From the NCBI GenBank assembly GCA_010671975.1, contig JAAHIA010000016.1, positions 1 to 27,877 on the forward strand: 27,877 nucleotides of DNA, written 5' to 3'. A model generated the notes under the pieces. That model worked only from the letters and a program-made list of their open reading frames with translations. It ran no database searches and had not been told where the DNA came from. Position numbers and translations under genes: made by a program. Source of the stretch: Leptolyngbya sp. SIO4C1. Lineage in GTDB: Bacteria; Cyanobacteriota; Cyanobacteriia; Phormidesmidales; Phormidesmidaceae. Each line of letters begins with the position of its first letter. Position 1 is the first letter of the stretch. Below, one piece after another: positions 1 to 7,278 of the stretch.

Positions 1-744
1 TTTCGTCATAGAGTTCGCACTTGTCTATCTTGGACAGATCTGATTTTAACTATTTCAGAAAACTCAAAAAAAGATATTATTGAGTATTTTCAGATACCAC
101 CAGAGCGCATCAAGGTTGTCTCAGCTGCAACACATCTTGGCAAAGATACTTTGAGGCAAAAAGAAGTCAAAAAAATCATTGCCTCAATAGACTATGGTTT
201 TTCAAAACCATATATCTTATTTGTAGGAAATATAGAACCTAGAAAAAATATTGTTACTTTAATTCAAGCATTTAATCATCTGAAGAAAACCTATCAGGTT
301 CCTCATCAGCTAGTCCTTGTGGGACAAAAGAGTTGGAAATGTAAGCCCATCTTTGCAGCTATAGACGAATCGCCTTGGGCTCAAGAAATTCATCATTTAG
401 ATTATCTGTCAAATGAGCAACTGGCTGTTTTCTACGAGAAAGCTAGCGTACTGGCTTATCCATCATATTACGAAGGCTTTGGCTTACCTGTATTAGAGTC
501 AATGATATTTGAGACGCCAGTTGTGACTTCTAACACTTCCTCTCTACCAGAAGTTGCAGGAGAAGCAGCTTTACTGATCAATCCCAATGATTTTGAGGAA
601 TTAGCGGAAGCTATCTTAAAAGTTCTCACCGAGGACGGCTTGCGTCAATGCCTGATTAAAAAGGGTAAAGACCAGGCTCAAAAATTTTCATGGCAAGCAA
701 CAGCGCGTAAGACTCTTGCTGCCTATCACTCTATTATGGATTGA
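1..744 (+). CDS. GT4-family glycosyltransferase, 3' part (5' end outside window)
   Basis: The frame is open from base 1 to the TGA at 742-744, so this is the C-terminal ~247 residues of a longer protein. A TTG at 151 is only an internal codon, because conserved-looking sequence continues upstream of it. The visible part is the GT-B nucleotide-sugar half. It shows a linker (DLILTISENSKKDI, then IKVVSAATHLG), the donor-domain opening FVGNIEPRKN, and the GT4 signature PSYYEGFGLPVLES with the two glutamates of the EX7E motif. Enzymes of this family move a sugar from NDP-sugar to a growing polysaccharide or lipid; donor and acceptor cannot be told. The gene is markedly AT-rich (18 G/C in 181-240) compared with what follows (37 G/C in 1621-1680). 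The 235 bp after it hold only a weak 5-bp hairpin (785-803) and no gene. Confidence 0.9.
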   Translation, partial: FRHRVRTCLSWTDLILTISENSKKDIIEYFQIPPERIKVVSAATHLGKDTLRQKEVKKIIASIDYGFSKPYILFVGNIEPRKNIVTLIQAFNHLKKTYQVPHQLVLVGQKSWKCKPIFAAIDESPWAQEIHHLDYLSNEQLAVFYEKASVLAYPSYYEGFGLPVLESMIFETPVVTSNTSSLPEVAGEAALLINPNDFEELAEAILKVLTEDGLRQCLIKKGKDQAQKFSWQATARKTLAAYHSIMD

Positions 745-979
745 ATTGATCAGCGCAATATCATAACTGTGCAATAAGATGCTAGCTCATCGCTTTGTTG
801 AGCAAAAATTTTGAGTAGTTTATCAGCAGGTAGGTAAGGGGCCTAATTACTTCCATGAGGCAGCCACTGCTATCTCATCACTTTATGAAGCTGTCTCTAA
901 GGCTGGGGTTATCAGGTAGCATCTATCAGCTGAGTGGGGCATCCTATTCCTATCAAATATACTTAATAGGTATTTTTTC

Positions 980-1951
980 GTGACTAAAAAAGCTTTGATT
1001 ACGGGTCTAACCGGCCAAGATGGCTCATACTTAGCTGAATTATTGCTTGAAAAGGGATATCAGGTTTACGGCCTCGTCCGACGATCTAGTTCTAGCAGCT
1101 TTGGCCGCATCAATCACTTCGCTGACAAGATCAACGTCATTTCAGGCGATCTGCTCGATCAGTTTTCGCTAATGGATGCGATTTCAGAATCACAGCCGGA
1201 TGAGATTTACAATTTAGCCTCTCAGAGCTACGTGCCGCTGTCTTGGACGCAGCCGGCACTGACGGCAGAATATACCGCAATCGGTGTCTCGCGACTGCTA
1301 GAGGCGATTCGGCGCTGCAAGGCTGACGCCAAGTTTTACCAGGCTTCGAGCAGTGAGGTGTTTGGTCAGCCGGATGAATCGCCCCAAACTGAGCGAACAG
1401 CATTTCGTCCGCGTAACCCCTACGGCGTCGCTAAAGCCTATGCTCACTGGATGACGGTCAACTATCGTCAGCAGTATGATCTCTATGCTGGCTGCGGCAT
1501 TACCTACACGCATGAGTCGCCCCGACGCGGGGCTGAGTTCGTTTTTCGCAAAATCACGCGCGGTGCGGTGATGATTAAGCTGGGGCTACAGCAGGAGCTG
1601 AAGCTGGGCAACCTCGATGCGCGTCGCGACTGGTGCCATGCTAAAGACGCCGTGCGGGCAATGTGGATGATGATGCAGGCAGAGCAGCCCGATGACTATC
1701 TGATTGCCAGCGGCGAAGCTCATTCGGTGCGCGAGCTGGTGCAGTGCGCCTTTAACTGCGTAGGGCTGAACTGGGAAGACTATGTCTCAATAGACCCTGC
1801 TTTCTATCGACCAGATGAGGCGGTCCAGCTAGTTGGCTCAGTCGAAAAGATTAAGCAGCAGCTTGGGTGGGAGCCGCTCTATTCATTTGAGCGGCTAGTT
1901 GAGTCTATGGTGGAACATGACCTCAAGCAGCTGACGACAGATAATTCATAG
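980..1951 (+). CDS. gmd: GDP-mannose 4,6-dehydratase (short-chain dehydrogenase fold)
   Basis: This 323-residue SDR enzyme should convert GDP-D-mannose to GDP-4-keto-6-deoxy-D-mannose, the precursor of fucose, rhamnose or perosamine-type sugars in surface polysaccharides. The start is GTG. It has the NADP-binding TGLTGQDG (residues 8-15) and the Gmd-typical RRSSS phosphate clamp near residue 34. SSSEVFG (123-129) supplies the Ser/Thr and Glu of the active site, and YGVAK (148-152) supplies the catalytic Tyr/Lys. HESPRRG and LGNLDARRDW further along are strong Gmd signatures. The usual RDWGHA reads RDWCHA here. At 323 residues it is somewhat shorter than the roughly 350-370 typical of the family. 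It fits with the glycosyltransferase upstream, though no GDP-fucose synthase is visible in the window. A closely related GDP-sugar dehydratase is the main alternative. Confidence 0.85.
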   Translation: MTKKALITGLTGQDGSYLAELLLEKGYQVYGLVRRSSSSSFGRINHFADKINVISGDLLDQFSLMDAISESQPDEIYNLASQSYVPLSWTQPALTAEYTAIGVSRLLEAIRRCKADAKFYQASSSEVFGQPDESPQTERTAFRPRNPYGVAKAYAHWMTVNYRQQYDLYAGCGITYTHESPRRGAEFVFRKITRGAVMIKLGLQQELKLGNLDARRDWCHAKDAVRAMWMMMQAEQPDDYLIASGEAHSVRELVQCAFNCVGLNWEDYVSIDPAFYRPDEAVQLVGSVEKIKQQLGWEPLYSFERLVESMVEHDLKQLTTDNS

Positions 1952-1988
1952 CTAATTCAGCACAGGTGGCTGCCTCTACTAGAGCTGG

Positions 1989-2354
1989 CTAGCGCGCAAT
2001 CACTAGCACAACGCCGCAGACAATCAGGCCCATACCGATACCCTGCGTCAGTGAAATAGCTTCTTTGAGATAAAAGAAGCCGTAGAGAATGGAGAAAATG
2101 TAGATTAGCGCGGCACAGGGCGCGGCGACGCTAATGTTGACGCGCGTTAGCAAGAGGATGTAGGCCAGCGCTGCCAGCGCGTAGGCCACAATGCCAGCCA
2201 GCAGCTCCGGTATCAGAACGATATTAAAGATATGGCTGAACAGGTTATCAAAAGTGACTTTACCGAGCTTTAGCGCTCCCAGCTTGAGCAGCAGCTGTCC
2301 CAGCGATCCCGAAACAACAGAGAGTAGAAGCAAACTCAGCTCTTGAGGCGTCAT
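1989..2354 (-). CDS. Half-size EamA/DMT-type membrane protein, four TM segments
   Basis: This 121-residue, very hydrophobic protein has four predicted membrane helices: about residues 5-25, 40-68, 72-95 and 100-119. The size and layout match a single EamA/SMR unit of the drug/metabolite transporter superfamily, as in SMR pumps or the ArnE/ArnF undecaprenyl-phosphate-arabinose flippases. The last third carries the family-like stretch SILYGFFYLKEAISLTQGIG. Such half-size proteins normally work as homo- or heterodimers. The VOC gene lies 59 bp upstream on the same strand and may share a transcript. It converges on the dehydratase gene across 37 bp. No substrate can be assigned; a role in lipid-linked sugar translocation is only suggested by the sugar genes next door. 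Confidence 0.7.
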   Translation of the reverse strand: MTPQELSLLLLSVVSGSLGQLLLKLGALKLGKVTFDNLFSHIFNIVLIPELLAGIVAYALAALAYILLLTRVNISVAAPCAALIYIFSILYGFFYLKEAISLTQGIGMGLIVCGVVLVIAR

Positions 2355-2413
2355 GCCAAATCTTCCTTGTGATGTCCTTTAAAGGATTTGACCAGTTTAT
2401 TGATAAAGAAGTT

Positions 2414-2893
2414 TCAGCTTGCTGACTCAGCTTTAGTCATGTCTTTGGCTACGTCATAGAGCACGATGAGATGCCCATCGAAATCATAAAAGCCCTGCTC
2501 CGTAAAGGTTAGGTCTGGTGGTGCAGTAAACTGGGTAGGCGCGATCGCACTCAGCCCCAGCACCTGCACCTGTGATATCAGCTCGGCCACATCCGCCACC
2601 TGAATCACGGTAGCAATCCGATGCGGTACGGGATTTGACGGTAGCTCAATGCCCTTGACTTCAGTGAGCGCCAGGGCTCGCAGCTCGTGCTCGGTGCTAA
2701 GAGCGGCAAACCGCAGCTGAGCTGACGGCGGCAGCTGAAACACCTGATAGAGATAAGAGTCGGGTGAGGCTATCCCCACATAGTCCAGCCGAAAGCCTAG
2801 CGTTGCCTGATACAGCCGCAAAGACTGGTCTAGATCAGCCACTAGCAGACAGGGGCGTTTAAGGTGCAAGCCTAGTTTGGGTGAGGAATCCAT
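2414..2893 (-). CDS. VOC-superfamily (glyoxalase/bleomycin-resistance fold) protein
   Basis: This 159-residue protein has the two-βαβββ pattern of one vicinal-oxygen-chelate domain. It opens with RPCLLVADLDQSLRLYQATL followed by LGFRLDYVG, has a central linker, and ends with DFDGHLIVLYDV, the usual closing strand. The ATG at 2891-2893 is followed directly by the domain, so there is no signal peptide. Members include glyoxalase I, extradiol dioxygenases and antibiotic-binding proteins. The metal ligands cannot be placed with confidence, and the substrate is unknown. It sits just upstream of the small DMT-type gene on the same strand, and its promoter region is shared back-to-back with the HEAT-repeat gene at 2989. 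Confidence 0.75.
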   Translation of the reverse strand: MDSSPKLGLHLKRPCLLVADLDQSLRLYQATLGFRLDYVGIASPDSYLYQVFQLPPSAQLRFAALSTEHELRALALTEVKGIELPSNPVPHRIATVIQVADVAELISQVQVLGLSAIAPTQFTAPPDLTFTEQGFYDFDGHLIVLYDVAKDMTKAESAS

Positions 2894-2988
2894 CAGCAGA
2901 TCAGCAGATTAGCGCTATGATTTCGGTCGTCTATCCGTCATGCTAGAGCTATCTGTCTTCTCGCGTGGCATTCGTCATTTTTATCTCA

Positions 2989-3657
2989 ATGAATTCACAG
3001 CGTTCAGAGCTATCCGCTCAGCTCAGCAGCTCATCGTTGAAAGATCGCGTACTGGCCCTGGTCGAGCTGCAAAAAGAGACGCTGCCAGCGGAGGTCGCCT
3101 TTCCGCTGATTAAACAAGCGATCGCAGACGAGAACGTGCAGGTGCGCGGCATGGCTGTCTTTGCGCTGGGCATTAAGCAAACGCCCGAAAATTTTGCCAT
3201 TCTGACCCAAATCTTGGAAACGGACGCTGACTACAATATCCGAGCGATGGCAGCCGGGGCGCTGGGCTATCTAGAAGATGCGCGGGCGCTGACGCCGCTG
3301 CAGCGGGCCTTCTATGAAGATACTAGCTGGCTGGTGCAGTTTAGCGCTGCGATCGCGCTAGGCAATATCAAAGCGCCGCAGGCCGAAGCGGTCCTGCTAA
3401 AAGCCCTTCATAGTGAGCAGACGCTGCTCCAGCAGGGCGCGGTGATGGCGCTGGGCGAAATTGGTGCCGTTGATGCTGTGGAGCAGATGGTGGCCTTAGT
3501 CGACGCTGACGATTGGCTGCTGCGACAGCGGCTCGCCGAAGCGCTGGGTAAGCTGCCCTGCGATAAAAGTCAGTCGGCGCTGCGCTATCTCCGTAGAGAT
3601 GCTCACCCGCAGGTGGCAGAGGCCGCGACTTTGGCCCTGGCTAATCTGAGTCAATAG
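2989..3657 (+). CDS. HEAT-repeat protein, NblB/phycobilin-lyase-like
   Basis: This 222-residue protein is made almost wholly of HEAT-like helical repeats of about 30 residues, such as VQVRGMAVFALG, YNIRAMAAGALGYL, WLVQFSAAIALGNI, LLQQGAVMALGEIG and WLLRQRLAEALGKL. This is the type annotated in cyanobacterial genomes as phycobilisome degradation protein NblB, related to the E/F bilin-lyase family. Known NblB proteins act in chlorophyll or phycobilisome breakdown during nutrient stress. Whether this copy does so cannot be read from the sequence, so no symbol is given. The open frame extends upstream to a GTG at 2965, but the ATG at 2989 gives a hydrophilic start (MNSQRSEL) and is preferred. No clear ribosome-binding site precedes either. 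No phycobiliprotein gene is nearby. Confidence 0.8.
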   Translation: MNSQRSELSAQLSSSSLKDRVLALVELQKETLPAEVAFPLIKQAIADENVQVRGMAVFALGIKQTPENFAILTQILETDADYNIRAMAAGALGYLEDARALTPLQRAFYEDTSWLVQFSAAIALGNIKAPQAEAVLLKALHSEQTLLQQGAVMALGEIGAVDAVEQMVALVDADDWLLRQRLAEALGKLPCDKSQSALRYLRRDAHPQVAEAATLALANLSQ

Positions 3658-3765
3658 TCTTGAGTCAATAAGTATTGCAGACCATAACAAAACGCCCTGA
3701 ACCGACCTTTGGCGCCATCAGGAAGCGTACCCTGAATAGAGGAAGCTCTATCTAGAACCTACCCT

Positions 3766-4875
3766 ATGGATGTCAAAGCCGCCGTTGCCTTTGCAGCTGG
3801 TAAACCCCTCAGCATTGAAACCGTACAGCTTGAAGGCCCAAAAGCCGGCGAAGTTTTAGTCGAAATTAAAGCCACCGGCATCTGCCATACCGATGCGTAT
3901 ACGCTCTCCGGCAAAGATCCAGAGGGCCTGTTTCCAGCCATTTTGGGTCACGAAGGCGCGGGCGTGGTGGTCGAAGTCGGGCCTGAGGTAAAAAGTATCA
4001 GGCCGGGCGACCATGTGATTCCGCTCTATACGCCCGAATGTCGCGGCTGCAAGTTCTGCCTCAGTCAAAAAACCAATCTCTGCCAGGCCATTCGAGCCAC
4101 ACAGGGAAAGGGCGTCATGCCGGATGGCACCAGTCGATTTGGGCTCAACGGCGATCGGCTCTATCACTACATGGGCACTTCGACCTTTGCCAACTACACC
4201 GTACTGCCTGAAATCTCAGTCGCCAAGATTCGCGAAGATGCGCCGTTTGATAAGGTCTGCTACATCGGCTGCGGCGTCACCACCGGCATCGGTGCCGTGA
4301 TTTACACGGCCAAAGTGGAGCCCGGCGCAAATGTCATCGTGTTTGGCCTCGGTGGTATCGGGCTCAATGTCATTCAGGGCTGCCGCATGGTCGGTGCAGA
4401 CAAGATTATCGGCGTGGATATTAACCCGAAGAAAAAAGCGCTGGCCGAGAAATTTGGCATGACCCACTTCGTTAACCCCAAAGAGATCGAAGGCGATCTG
4501 GTCCCTTACTTGGTCGAGCTGACCGACGGCGGCGCTGACTACACGTTTGAGTGTATCGGTAACGTCAACGTCATGCGCCAGGCGCTAGAAAGCTGCCATA
4601 AAGGCTGGGGCGAAAGCATCATTATTGGCGTAGCAGCAGCCGGTCAAGAAATTGCTACGCGGCCTTTTCAGCTAGTCACTGGGCGGGTTTGGCGGGGCAG
4701 CGCCTTTGGCGGGGCCAGAGGTCGCACCGACGTTCCTAAGATCGTTGACTGGTATATGGAAGGCAAAATCAACATTGACGACCTGATCACGCATACAATG
4801 CCGCTAGCAGATATCAACCGCGCCTTTGATCTGATGCATGCCGGTGACTCTATTCGCAGCGTCGTGCTGTATTAG
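3766..4875 (+). CDS. frmA: S-(hydroxymethyl)glutathione dehydrogenase / class III alcohol dehydrogenase
   Basis: This 369-residue zinc-dependent medium-chain dehydrogenase oxidises S-hydroxymethylglutathione, formed from formaldehyde and glutathione, with NAD+. It may also reduce S-nitrosoglutathione. Catalytic zinc ligands are C40, H62 (in GHEGAG) and C169. The structural zinc site has four cysteines, C92, C95, C98 and C106. The class III signature TQGKGVMPDGTSRF follows. The Rossmann motif GLGGIG is at 194-199, with D218 at the end of the next strand marking NAD+ preference. Length is normal for the family. It is the second gene on the plus strand after the HEAT gene, separated by 108 bp, and appears monocistronic. 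A GC-rich hairpin lies 33 bp past its stop. S-formylglutathione hydrolase, a common partner, is not in the window. Confidence 0.95.
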   Translation: MDVKAAVAFAAGKPLSIETVQLEGPKAGEVLVEIKATGICHTDAYTLSGKDPEGLFPAILGHEGAGVVVEVGPEVKSIRPGDHVIPLYTPECRGCKFCLSQKTNLCQAIRATQGKGVMPDGTSRFGLNGDRLYHYMGTSTFANYTVLPEISVAKIREDAPFDKVCYIGCGVTTGIGAVIYTAKVEPGANVIVFGLGGIGLNVIQGCRMVGADKIIGVDINPKKKALAEKFGMTHFVNPKEIEGDLVPYLVELTDGGADYTFECIGNVNVMRQALESCHKGWGESIIIGVAAAGQEIATRPFQLVTGRVWRGSAFGGARGRTDVPKIVDWYMEGKINIDDLITHTMPLADINRAFDLMHAGDSIRSVVLY

Positions 4876-4907
4876 GCCCCCGATTGACCAAGCAGAAAAC
4901 GATCGCA

Positions 4908-4928
4908 GGGCTGGCACAGAGCCAGCCC
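4908..4928 (+). terminator. Hairpin after frmA, candidate transcription terminator
   Basis: A perfect 8-bp GC-rich stem (GGGCTGGC 4908-4915, GCCAGCCC 4921-4928) with a 5-base loop lies between two convergent genes, frmA (plus) and the PEP-CTERM gene (minus). The plus side is followed by an A/T-rich stretch without a clean T-run. The minus side runs into a GATCGTTTTC stretch, so it could act in both directions. Confidence 0.5.
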
Positions 4929-4983
4929 CACAAAATATTTCACCTAGACTGACAAAATTTAGATCGGCATCTCCTTAACTCAC

Positions 4984-5874
4984 TTACACCGTTTGCCCCT
5001 GACGCTGACGCAAGCGCCGCGCACCGACCAGTCCGAGCAGCAGCACGCCTGCCGTGGCCGAAGGCTCAGGCACGCGCGGCGGCTCAGCATCGCTCCACTG
5101 TAGGCCAGCCACCGCACCACTGCCGGGATAGTTCAGCTTGACTCGTGTCAGATGGGCATCGTCAACCTTGAAGCTAAACAAGGAGTTGTCGCCCCAGCGA
5201 TTGCCTGCTTGGGTGAGGGTAACGCCGTTGAGCGTTACGGATTTACCAGCCGCGTCAGCAGCATTCAAGCCATTGGTGGTTTTGTGCAGCGCAATCAGCG
5301 CATCGACGCTAATATTCATGACTCGATTGTTGCTGTCATCAAAGCCTTCGACAAAGATGCCGCCGCCATTATCGTCGATGTCTAGCAGTGAAAAGCCGCC
5401 GAATTTTACTTCTTTATCGAAATCAAAGTTAATGTAGCCGCCGCGCGCTTCGTCGTCAGGATTGTGCAGATTGTAGCCGCCATCAGCGCCGGTATCTTTG
5501 CGATGGTCGTTGCTCTTTTCTTGAATGATCAGCACCTTGCCCTGAGAGGCTGTGCCCCAGTTAGCGCCGGTTCTGAGATCGTTATCAGCTCCGCCCCGGC
5601 TCGTATCGTATAGCAGCAGCTTGGCAGCGGAGTTGGTGCGATTATTCCAGCCGTTGATGTTAAGCCCCCAGTCGGCCCACTCGTCGTCAATTAGCTCGCC
5701 AGCACCGTCCCTAACATTGCCGTTACCAACTTTGATGCGATTGCCAAAGGCATCTTCATTGAAATCAACCCGGTAGTCTTTAGCTTGAGCTGCAGAACCG
5801 CTGAGCAATCCCAAAACCGCGATCGCGGTTCCGGTTACGAGCCATCGTTGAGTCAGTCGCTTGTGGATGTTCAT
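4984..5874 (-). CDS. Secreted PEP-CTERM sorting-domain protein
   Basis: This protein is exported and probably sorted by an exosortase. The frame opens at 5925, but the ATG at 5872-5874 starts a classical signal peptide: MNIHKR, a hydrophobic core (VTGTAIAVLGLLSG), and an AQA cleavage site near residue 31. The mature part of roughly 240 residues is acidic, rich in Asp/Asn/Gly and of β-sandwich character, with GGYINFDFDKEVKFGGFSLL and related strands. The tail is a textbook PEP-CTERM: VPEPS, then hydrophobic ATAGVLLLGLVGA, then basic RRLRQRQ. Family knowledge says such tails are cut by exosortase and the proteins go to the cell surface or exopolysaccharide matrix. No exosortase gene is in the window. 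The central domain was not recognised. The gene has a long, structured upstream region. Confidence 0.9.
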   Translation of the reverse strand: MNIHKRLTQRWLVTGTAIAVLGLLSGSAAQAKDYRVDFNEDAFGNRIKVGNGNVRDGAGELIDDEWADWGLNINGWNNRTNSAAKLLLYDTSRGGADNDLRTGANWGTASQGKVLIIQEKSNDHRKDTGADGGYNLHNPDDEARGGYINFDFDKEVKFGGFSLLDIDDNGGGIFVEGFDDSNNRVMNISVDALIALHKTTNGLNAADAAGKSVTLNGVTLTQAGNRWGDNSLFSFKVDDAHLTRVKLNYPGSGAVAGLQWSDAEPPRVPEPSATAGVLLLGLVGARRLRQRQGQTV

Positions 5875-5901
5875 TGGATTAAAGTATCGCTTCTTACACG
5901 C

Positions 5902-6157
5902 AAATACTGACAAATCTGACAGCAAATCCTCTAGAGTACAGGGTCACGTTTTACTAAAAAAAGATCTTATGTCAGTCCACTGTTAAGGCTGAATATAGGC
6001 AAATCAAAGCAGTTTGCTGCTATCAGCTAGGCTTTTTATTGAAGTCAGTGATTCAACGCAAGCCTGGTTTTCGCTTTACAAATTTATACTGAATTTGTCA
6101 GTATTTTTACTGATCTATAAAATCAGCCTATTTTAGGCTGCAGATTGAGGCTGCAGA
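5902..6157. promoter_or_regulatory. Palindrome-rich control region upstream of the PEP-CTERM gene
   Basis: The 5875-6231 interval has no gene but several ordered repeats. A 14-bp inverted repeat joins AAATACTGACAAAT (5902-5915) to its exact reverse complement at 6093-6106. The second arm is part of a tight palindrome, ATACTGA-ATTTG-TCAGTAT (6086-6104). The hexamer ACTGAC/GTCAGT occurs four times (5906, 5971, 6044, 6097), with a CTGAC at 5916. A 7-bp hairpin (CAGCCTA-TTT-TAGGCTG, 6124-6140) and a 10-bp direct repeat AGGCTGCAGA (6135-6144, 6148-6157) follow. The likeliest reading is a set of regulator-binding sites for the minus-strand gene starting at 5874. No convincing -35/-10 pair was found. 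Confidence 0.5.
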
Positions 6158-6231
6158 AGGCTCACCGTCCTGTAGAGGAAGCGAATGGATCGTCATCTTA
6201 AATCTGCAGGCAAGAGCAACAGAGAAACACC

Positions 6232-6271
6232 AGCACAAAAAGACGCGAAGAGCGCTGAGCTCTCCGCGTCT
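6232..6271 (-). terminator. Rho-independent terminator of the lipase gene
   Basis: On the minus strand, 30 bp past the lipase stop codon, a strong hairpin spans 6241-6271. A 7-bp outer stem (AGACGCG with CGCGTCT), one mismatch and a 5-bp inner stem enclose a 5-base loop. It is followed on the minus strand by TTTTTGTG (from 6240 downward). This is the canonical intrinsic terminator layout and separates the lipase transcript from the PEP-CTERM control region. Confidence 0.8.
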
Positions 6272-6301
6272 CCCCATATCCTTTAGCCAAAATTCTTAGC
6301 C

Positions 6302-7099
6302 CTAAGCCGCCCCAGCGCGCGTTTTCAGCTCAGCGACGTACTTGCTAATGCGATGGTCTTCAACGCTACCGGTGATGATGCGCCAGCTAAAGCCGCGCTC
6401 TAGCTTGATGGCGGTATCAACATGACGATAGCCCTGCCACCAGCGCGGTAGGCCAACCACAATATCCCAGCCGTAGACCACGCGCCAGGTATCGGGAACG
6501 CGACGGTTGTAGGATTCTGTAAAGGCGGCGTTGCCAACTTTAGGAGAACCAAACGTGTAGGCTTCGACCTGAATGCGCGGGCTGAAGTTGTATTGCAAAT
6601 CAATCGCGCAGAGCGTGGCCAGCGCACCGCCCAGGCTGTGTCCGGTGATGGTATATTGGCTGGCGCTGCTGTTTTTAATATAGTCGTGGATATCGTTGCG
6701 GACTGACAGGTAGGCCAGGATGAAGCCGCGATGCATCTTGACCGGGCGGCTCGAATCGGCATACTCGTCTGGATAGATCAGCTCTTTGCTTTCAGTGACT
6801 TCTTCGGTAACCTCTTCAATCTGCTCTCGATAGCTTTCTTTCTGGGCGGGCGACCAGGCGTATTCTTCTGCGCCAAAGTCTAAGTTGGTAATCAGATCGC
6901 GTTCGGCATCGCTGCCGCGAAAGACAATCACCGTTCTTTGCTGCGTAGCGTCTTCTAAGATAGCTAGCTGCGTGTCGGTTCGGCCCCTTTCAATCAGCTT
7001 GGGGGTGATGCCTGGCAGGTCTCGAAATTTGATTGCGGCAAAGTCTTGGTAAATCTCTTGGGATAGAATGGCGCACCGATACGCAGTTTTGAAATCCAT
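6302..7099 (-). CDS. Class 3 lipase (α/β-hydrolase, Lipase_3 family)
   Basis: This 265-residue α/β-hydrolase resembles fungal-type class 3 lipases and should cleave glycerolipid ester bonds. The nucleophile elbow is TGHSLGGALA with Ser155. The likely catalytic Asp is D212 (VVYGWDIVVGLP) and the His is H226 (YRHVDTA), giving Ser-Asp-His in the right order. TVIVFRGSD near residue 60 is the oxyanion-side strand typical of Lipase_3. A charged insertion rich in Glu (about residues 85-110) may form the lid. There is no signal peptide, so it is probably cytoplasmic or thylakoid-associated and could act on membrane galactolipids; that is inference. The ATG at 7099 is chosen over a GTG at 7108 because AGGGTG, a good ribosome-binding site, overlaps that GTG. 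A strong terminator follows the gene. Confidence 0.88.
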   Translation of the reverse strand: MDFKTAYRCAILSQEIYQDFAAIKFRDLPGITPKLIERGRTDTQLAILEDATQQRTVIVFRGSDAERDLITNLDFGAEEYAWSPAQKESYREQIEEVTEEVTESKELIYPDEYADSSRPVKMHRGFILAYLSVRNDIHDYIKNSSASQYTITGHSLGGALATLCAIDLQYNFSPRIQVEAYTFGSPKVGNAAFTESYNRRVPDTWRVVYGWDIVVGLPRWWQGYRHVDTAIKLERGFSWRIITGSVEDHRISKYVAELKTRAGAA

Positions 7100-7278
7100 T
7101 GCAATCACCCTACAAGCTTTGTGCTTCTATTTTCTGTATGTCGACGCTAAGGTCGTTAGAGACGCCATAAAACTCTACAATCGCTGGCGCGATCGCAGGG
7201 TCGCCTCCTAAAGTTAGCTACACCGCAGGCCGCTGCTTTTTCGCAAAGGCTCGCTCAGCCGTCTAAACCGCTATCTGC

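Noticed and set aside
5138..5776. Several plus-strand frames opposite the PEP-CTERM gene
   Set aside because: The minus-strand protein has a signal peptide and a complete PEP-CTERM tail; the opposite frames have no domain or start signal.
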